In this document: positions 60,274-64,000 of the stretch, piece after piece
How positions within the stretch are numbered: the stretch's first letter is position 1
How the letters are laid out: each line of letters starts with the position of its first letter
Virus record (IMG/VR): IMGVR_UViG_3300049846_003387
Span: 1-64,000 of that record
Length of the DNA: 64,000 bases
Reading direction: 5' to 3' (one strand)
Source of the DNA: a virus
The notes under the pieces: generated by a model
The model's database searches: none
What the model was told of the DNA's origin: nothing
What the model saw: the letters and a program-made list of their open reading frames with translations, nothing else
Made by a program: the position numbers and the translations under genes

Positions 60274-61606
60274 ATTTATTTTTGCAGACTTTAAAGATTT
60301 TCAAAATAATCTTAAAAAATATCTTGAAAAGGCTAAAGAAGAACAAGCTAAACCTAAACAGTCTAGTGAACCTAAAGAGAAAAAGAAATACACTCCCACC
60401 CCCAAAGATTCAAGAAACTATAAGCGAGTTGAGGATCCCAACTCTCCTCGCGGATATCGTTTCGAATTGAAAACGAAAGATGATTACATAGAAGATAAAC
60501 CTACTAGGAGAATTACTAGAGAAGATAAAAAAGGTGACGAATATACTGTCCTTATTCCTGGCAAAACTAAGGAAGAACAAATTAAGGAACGTAATGCAAA
60601 ACAAAAGAAAAGAGAGAGTTTTGAAGTAGCTAAAGCAGGTAAAAAAGTTCTTATAGAAGGTAGAGATGACGATGAGATAGCTACTATTAGAGAAATGCTG
60701 CTCGCTATAGCCAATCAACCTAACGAGAAGAAAAGTCCCCATATACAACGTGAAATCAATTTCGCCAAGAGCGTCTTAGGCGAAGATGAGTCGGGAACCT
60801 ACTGGCTAGATAAAGAATCTAGTATTTTAAGAAATATTGTTAAATTTGCATCAAGTGATCAAATGAAGTATGACATTATATTGAAGGCCCTTGCTGATAT
60901 GGAAGAAAAGGGACTACAAGATACTCCTAAATACGAACAGGCAAAAAAAGCTTTAGAAAAATTAGAAAAAAGAATTGATGAACTTGCAACCTTAGAAACT
61001 GAAGAGGCCAAGCAAAAGTCTGAATCGACTCTTATAGAAGATCCTAAAATCTTTTCAATGAAGCCTAAAAAAGAAGTAGATTTATCTAAAGCTCCTAGAA
61101 TGGTAAGAACTAAAGATCAACTTTCTCCAGAAGAGTTGGCACAAATCGAAATGAGAGAAAATCGTCTTACTGAAGAAGGTGAGCAACTACCTGATGATGA
61201 ATTCAAACCAGTTACCTCCTATCTAGGTTGGAAACAAAAAACTATAGACGATCAAGTAGTATATGTGATTTCTACCAAGCAACTTGCAGCTATTTCACAT
61301 CTCTATGAAAACGCTCAAATGAGAGCGCAAGGCTTAGATCCTCAAAAGGTGCGTTCTAAAGAGAATAAGCCATTGCCTTATGTTGATGACGAAACTCCTA
61401 AGAAAAAAGAAAAATCTCGTCTTGAGCAACAACTAGAGAAATTGAAAAATAAAAAGAAGGAAGAAGAAGGTCCCTTACTATCTCCTGAAGAAGAGGAATT
61501 CCTCAATTTAGATACAAGTATTTTTGATACTAAAAAAACTAGCAAGATCAAGTCCCTACTAACCCTTATTAAGCAAGCACAAAACTCTCTTAAAAATGTT
61601 AGATAA
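60266..61606 (+). CDS. Charged helical protein, 446 aa
   Basis: Extremely Lys/Glu-rich with several disordered stretches (EEQAKPKQSSEPKEKKKYTP) and coiled-coil segments. The end KIKSLLTLIKQAQNSLKNVR is amphipathic. ATG 60266 follows AAGGAG at nine bases. Composition suggests scaffold or internal head protein; no family recognised. Confidence 0.6.
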   Translation: MNKFIFADFKDFQNNLKKYLEKAKEEQAKPKQSSEPKEKKKYTPTPKDSRNYKRVEDPNSPRGYRFELKTKDDYIEDKPTRRITREDKKGDEYTVLIPGKTKEEQIKERNAKQKKRESFEVAKAGKKVLIEGRDDDEIATIREMLLAIANQPNEKKSPHIQREINFAKSVLGEDESGTYWLDKESSILRNIVKFASSDQMKYDIILKALADMEEKGLQDTPKYEQAKKALEKLEKRIDELATLETEEAKQKSESTLIEDPKIFSMKPKKEVDLSKAPRMVRTKDQLSPEELAQIEMRENRLTEEGEQLPDDEFKPVTSYLGWKQKTIDDQVVYVISTKQLAAISHLYENAQMRAQGLDPQKVRSKENKPLPYVDDETPKKKEKSRLEQQLEKLKNKKKEEEGPLLSPEEEEFLNLDTSIFDTKKTSKIKSLLTLIKQAQNSLKNVR

Positions 61607-61778
61607 GTACAATAAACATCCTTTATTTCAACAATATCTTGAGGCCTATGATAGATATATCGAGGCTTCTAAGGAGATGTATGAAATTAGAGATGAGATT
61701 CTTCAAGATCAAACAAGAGAAGCAGCGCTTTTAAAGATTAGACAAGCACAGTCTGAAGTACTACGTTGTCTAGAGTAA
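61596..61778 (+). CDS. Small helical protein, 60 aa
   Basis: LDKYNKHPLFQQYLEAYDRY and onward forms one or two helices. The ATG lies inside the previous gene's last codons. No function apparent. Confidence 0.6.
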   Translation: MLDKYNKHPLFQQYLEAYDRYIEASKEMYEIRDEILQDQTREAALLKIRQAQSEVLRCLE

Positions 61779-61780
61779 AT

Positions 61781-62566
61781 ATGAATCAGATTAGAAAAGG
61801 AATGAAAACTTACAACCTCTCCATTGGAGGTTTTTATGGTTTCTGGCAAGTTCTCCAGAAAAATGGCAAAGTTCTATATGTGAATATAGATGGCTTAAGA
61901 TATCATAACGATTTGGTTAGAGATCATGTTTATCATTATGATCTTGCAAAAGCCTTTAGAGATAATCAAGTACGTCTAATGCAATTTAGGGAGGATGAGT
62001 TATATCAAAAGGCTCATATTGTCAAATCCATGATATTAAATTATTTCGGTGACTGTGCTAGAGTTTCAGCTCGCTCTTGTTCTATCAAGTCAATTTCTAG
62101 TGATCAGAGCAAGGTATTTTTTCAGGAAAATCATCTAATGAATAATAGGTATGGGAAAAGTTATGGTCTTTTTTTAGGTGATAGCCTTCTTTGTGCTTTA
62201 TCTATAATAAAGAAAGGGGATGGATTTGAGATTGCTCGGTTTGCTACTAAGGTTGGTTATCAAGTACAAGGTGCATTTTCTAAGCTATTAAAACACGTAG
62301 AGGAAACTCACCAACCCACCTTCATCGAGAGCTATTGTGACTTACGGTACTCAAGTGGTATAAGTTATGAAAAATGTGGATTTAGATTACAGCATATTAC
62401 CTCTCCTGGCTTTGTATGGACTGATTTTAAGGCTACCTATCATAGATTAAAATGTAGGGCTAATATGGATGAAAGAAAACTAACTCAATCAGAGTATGCT
62501 GAAGAGCTCAAATGGCATAAAATCTTTGATGCAGGACAAGCCAAATATAGAAAGGATCTCCAATGA
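61781..62566 (+). CDS. Homing-endonuclease-associated (GNAT-like) protein, 261 aa
   Basis: RLMQFREDELYQKAHIVKSM then ILNYFG...VSARSC matches the segment that follows the nuclease in many phage endonuclease-like proteins. YGLFLGDSLLCALSI, EIARFATKVGYQVQGAFSKL and ESYCDLRYSSGISYEKCGF match the GNAT-like domain of the same proteins. The usual nuclease or HNH part seems missing. ATG 61781 is preferred over TTG 61766. A selfish element remnant or DNA-modifying accessory is possible; activity unknown. Confidence 0.65.
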   Translation: MNQIRKGMKTYNLSIGGFYGFWQVLQKNGKVLYVNIDGLRYHNDLVRDHVYHYDLAKAFRDNQVRLMQFREDELYQKAHIVKSMILNYFGDCARVSARSCSIKSISSDQSKVFFQENHLMNNRYGKSYGLFLGDSLLCALSIIKKGDGFEIARFATKVGYQVQGAFSKLLKHVEETHQPTFIESYCDLRYSSGISYEKCGFRLQHITSPGFVWTDFKATYHRLKCRANMDERKLTQSEYAEELKWHKIFDAGQAKYRKDLQ

Positions 62567-63240
62567 TATTACGACCTTACCTAGCAGATAGTAATGTTTG
62601 GTCTGCCCCCGCTGATCCCTCCTCAACATTCCAAGCTGGAAACATAGCTGGTCTTATTGAAATAAACGGTGAACTGTTTGTCACAGTATCTGATGGTGAC
62701 ACGATCCCGCCCATAGGTGTTATTGACGACAACAGAACCACCTCCTTTACAGGCACTGTAGTTGATGAAGTTATCATTGTACCAGCAGCTTCACAAGTAG
62801 TAAATAATGTTCTTGTAAGTACAGTAGATGTCATGGGCCCTTTACAAGAAACCAATATTATTGAATCCTCTTTCTCCTCTACTTTTGATCTTATCTTGAA
62901 TCCAAAAAAGGGAACCGTCGTTATTCCAGCTGGAACACCTTTGAACTACGATGATGGTAACGTGATGGGATTTGAAGTAGTAGTTTCGTATAGATACCAG
63001 ATTGTAGATTATCCTGGAGACGACTCTACAAGTGGCTCAGGAAAGATTAGCATTCATTTCAACAGAGGCATCTTCGTGACTGACGTATTCGACGTACTCT
63101 CTACCTATACACCTGGCTGCGCACTTTATGTAAATAGTGAAGGAATGCTTACCTCACAAGAAACAAAGAGCCCAGTTGTAGCAATTGCTCTTCAACCAGC
63201 CAGTGCTCTTAATAATGAACTTATGTTCATGTGGTTATAG
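62563..63240 (+). CDS. Head decoration-like structural protein, 225 aa
   Basis: Almost entirely beta-rich and low in Lys. SSTFQAGNIAGLIEINGELF, VTVSDGDTIPPIGVIDDN and the long central strands resemble phage head-decoration or fibre-base proteins with the AG..AGLI...SDG..PIGVI.DN pattern. ATGA overlap with the gene before. Major capsid protein is not otherwise visible in this window, so a coat role cannot be excluded. Confidence 0.6.
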   Translation: MILRPYLADSNVWSAPADPSSTFQAGNIAGLIEINGELFVTVSDGDTIPPIGVIDDNRTTSFTGTVVDEVIIVPAASQVVNNVLVSTVDVMGPLQETNIIESSFSSTFDLILNPKKGTVVIPAGTPLNYDDGNVMGFEVVVSYRYQIVDYPGDDSTSGSGKISIHFNRGIFVTDVFDVLSTYTPGCALYVNSEGMLTSQETKSPVVAIALQPASALNNELMFMWL

Positions 63241-63654
63241 ATGAGCAAACAATCTAAGAAGAGTCAAATCAAGATAGGTGATATTTTTAGTGCTATCACT
63301 ATTGTAGAAGTAAAAACTTCAGAGTTTAGAAAAGTCTTAGGTAAGTGCTCTTGTGGAACTACTAGATTCTTCGATTACGTGTCGCTCCTCAACGGAAGGA
63401 TTAAGTCTTGTGGTTGCAAGAAGGCTGAATTTGCTGCTTCAACAAATATGACTAAATATGGAACTACGAACTTTAATCAATCTACTCAAGGTAGAGAAGG
63501 CATCAAAGCTTTTTGGAATACCTATAAAGATACTGAAGCCTACAAGTTGAGAGAGCAAAAAAGAGAGAAAACTTTAAAAGAGAAATACGGCGACATTCGA
63601 TCAACCTCCCAACTACCCGAAGTAAGACAAAAACAACTAGAAGTTTATTTCTAA
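63241..63654 (+). CDS. Zinc-finger DNA-binding protein of endonuclease type, 137 aa
   Basis: KIGDIFSAITIVE, then GKCSCGTTRFFDYVSLLNGR-IKSCGC (33-59), matches the zinc-binding lead domain of many phage HNH/AP2 endonucleases. NMTKYGTTNFNQS then resembles a NUMOD-like DNA-recognition motif. No catalytic domain follows, so it is either a truncated homing endonuclease or a stand-alone DNA-binding factor. Starts immediately after the preceding stop. Confidence 0.65.
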   Translation: MSKQSKKSQIKIGDIFSAITIVEVKTSEFRKVLGKCSCGTTRFFDYVSLLNGRIKSCGCKKAEFAASTNMTKYGTTNFNQSTQGREGIKAFWNTYKDTEAYKLREQKREKTLKEKYGDIRSTSQLPEVRQKQLEVYF

Positions 63655-63655
63655 C

Positions 63656-63662
63656 TATTGAT
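63656..63662 (+). promoter_or_regulatory. TATTGAT element K (putative phage promoter)
   Basis: TATTGATTTATAGATC in a 58-base gap, 57 bases before ATG 63713. Confidence 0.5.
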
Positions 63663-63712
63663 TTATAGATCTTTTAGGTAAGTCGCTTTGAAATTGTTGA
63701 AAAGGAGTTTGT

Positions 63713-64000
63713 ATGCCAATTAGTTATTTTGGACCAGTTGTTCTAGAAGATTCTACAGGAGCTTTAGGCGGAAGACTTAAAGAATCTCCTATTATTGTAA
63801 AGTTGGAGTTATCAACTCCAAATCCTATTTATATCGACAATTCTGGGGCTGAACCTATTGATCCCAATCTTCTTCCTTTATATATGCAGATTTCAAACGG
63901 CTCAATAATGTTTTCTTCCTACGAAGGTAATGGTATCTACCTTCTCGATGTTGTGGGGATGACCGACTATCTAACGCAGATCGATTTCCAACCAAACAGC
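63713..64000 (+). CDS. Beta-rich structural protein, 3' end outside window
   Basis: ATG 63713 follows AAAGGAG at optimal spacing, and the frame is open for all 96 visible codons. It reads MPISYFGPVVLEDSTGALGG with hydrophobic strands and NPIYIDNSGAEPI. Composition suggests a virion protein. The product runs off the window, so no family is assigned. Confidence 0.7.
   Translation, partial: MPISYFGPVVLEDSTGALGGRLKESPIIVKLELSTPNPIYIDNSGAEPIDPNLLPLYMQISNGSIMFSSYEGNGIYLLDVVGMTDYLTQIDFQPNS

Noticed and set aside
1-64000. tRNA genes, expected because of the CCA-adding enzyme
   Set aside because: All intergenic gaps were read and none contains a cloverleaf; most gaps are under 80 bases.
1-64000. CRISPR array or retron-like structured element
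   Set aside because: The only regular repeats lie inside coding frames (46961-47431 and fibre repeats) or are single pairs; no spaced array and no reverse transcriptase were seen.

Overview
The window is a contiguous piece of a large, AT-rich tailed double-stranded DNA bacteriophage genome (Caudoviricetes). This rests on a large terminase, a portal, a prohead protease, three long beta-repeat tail fibres, a LysM virion protein, and about 80 tightly packed genes with overlapping starts and stops, nearly all on the + strand. Shine-Dalgarno sites (AAGGAG type) and ATG/GTG/TTG starts fit bacterial code 11. A likely outer-membrane beta-barrel and two exported proteins hint at a Gram-negative host, but the host cannot be named. 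No tRNA, rRNA, CRISPR array or insertion sequence was seen, and no gene-free stretch exceeds about 140 bases.

Layout. 0-2.3 kb: calcineurin-like phosphoesterase (cut by the window edge), exported barrel-like protein, CCA-adding enzyme. 2.3-9.7 kb: small accessory genes, including a three-gene cassette present twice (3.2-4.5 and 5.6-6.9 kb), several small CxxC zinc proteins and a 2H phosphoesterase. 9.65-11.2 kb, minus strand: Hjc-like resolvase and HNH endonuclease behind a sigma70-type promoter. 11.3-17.0 kb: nucleic-acid metabolism (RecA, DHH phosphoesterase, DnaG-type primase, RlaP-like nucleotidyltransferase, Hsp20, HTH protein). 17.1-35.6 kb: large, unfamiliar, helical and probably virion proteins, one with LysM. 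35.6-41.0 kb: tail fibres. 41-63.7 kb: acidic protein with a possible frameshifted zinc ribbon, a lone minus-strand gene, terminase, a nuclease fused to a repeat array, holin-like protein, portal, prohead protease fused to long extensions, ferritin-like diiron protein, cyclic-phosphate receiver domain, endonuclease-associated proteins, decoration-like protein.

Working together. RecA, primase, resolvase and DHH protein would serve replication and recombination. The CCA enzyme, RlaP-like protein, 2H phosphoesterase and cyclic-phosphate receiver protein look like a dispersed RNA-end repair kit, such as would counter RNA-cleaving host defences. The 41-63 kb block covers DNA packaging, head building and lysis.

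Main new signals. (1) A TATTGAT element, often followed by T-rich sequence, sits in every non-convergent gap of 40 bases or more between 17 and 64 kb and in none before 17 kb; I propose it as a phage-specific promoter element. By contrast both minus-strand transcription units carry near-consensus sigma70 promoters. (2) Two genes end at A9-A10 tracts where a -1 shift opens a protein-like extension; one extension is a zinc ribbon with no start codon of its own. (3) An 897-residue protein joins Myb/SANT-like and PD-(D/E)XK-like segments to seven 23-residue repeats. (4) A ferritin-like protein keeps all six bacterioferritin diiron ligands.
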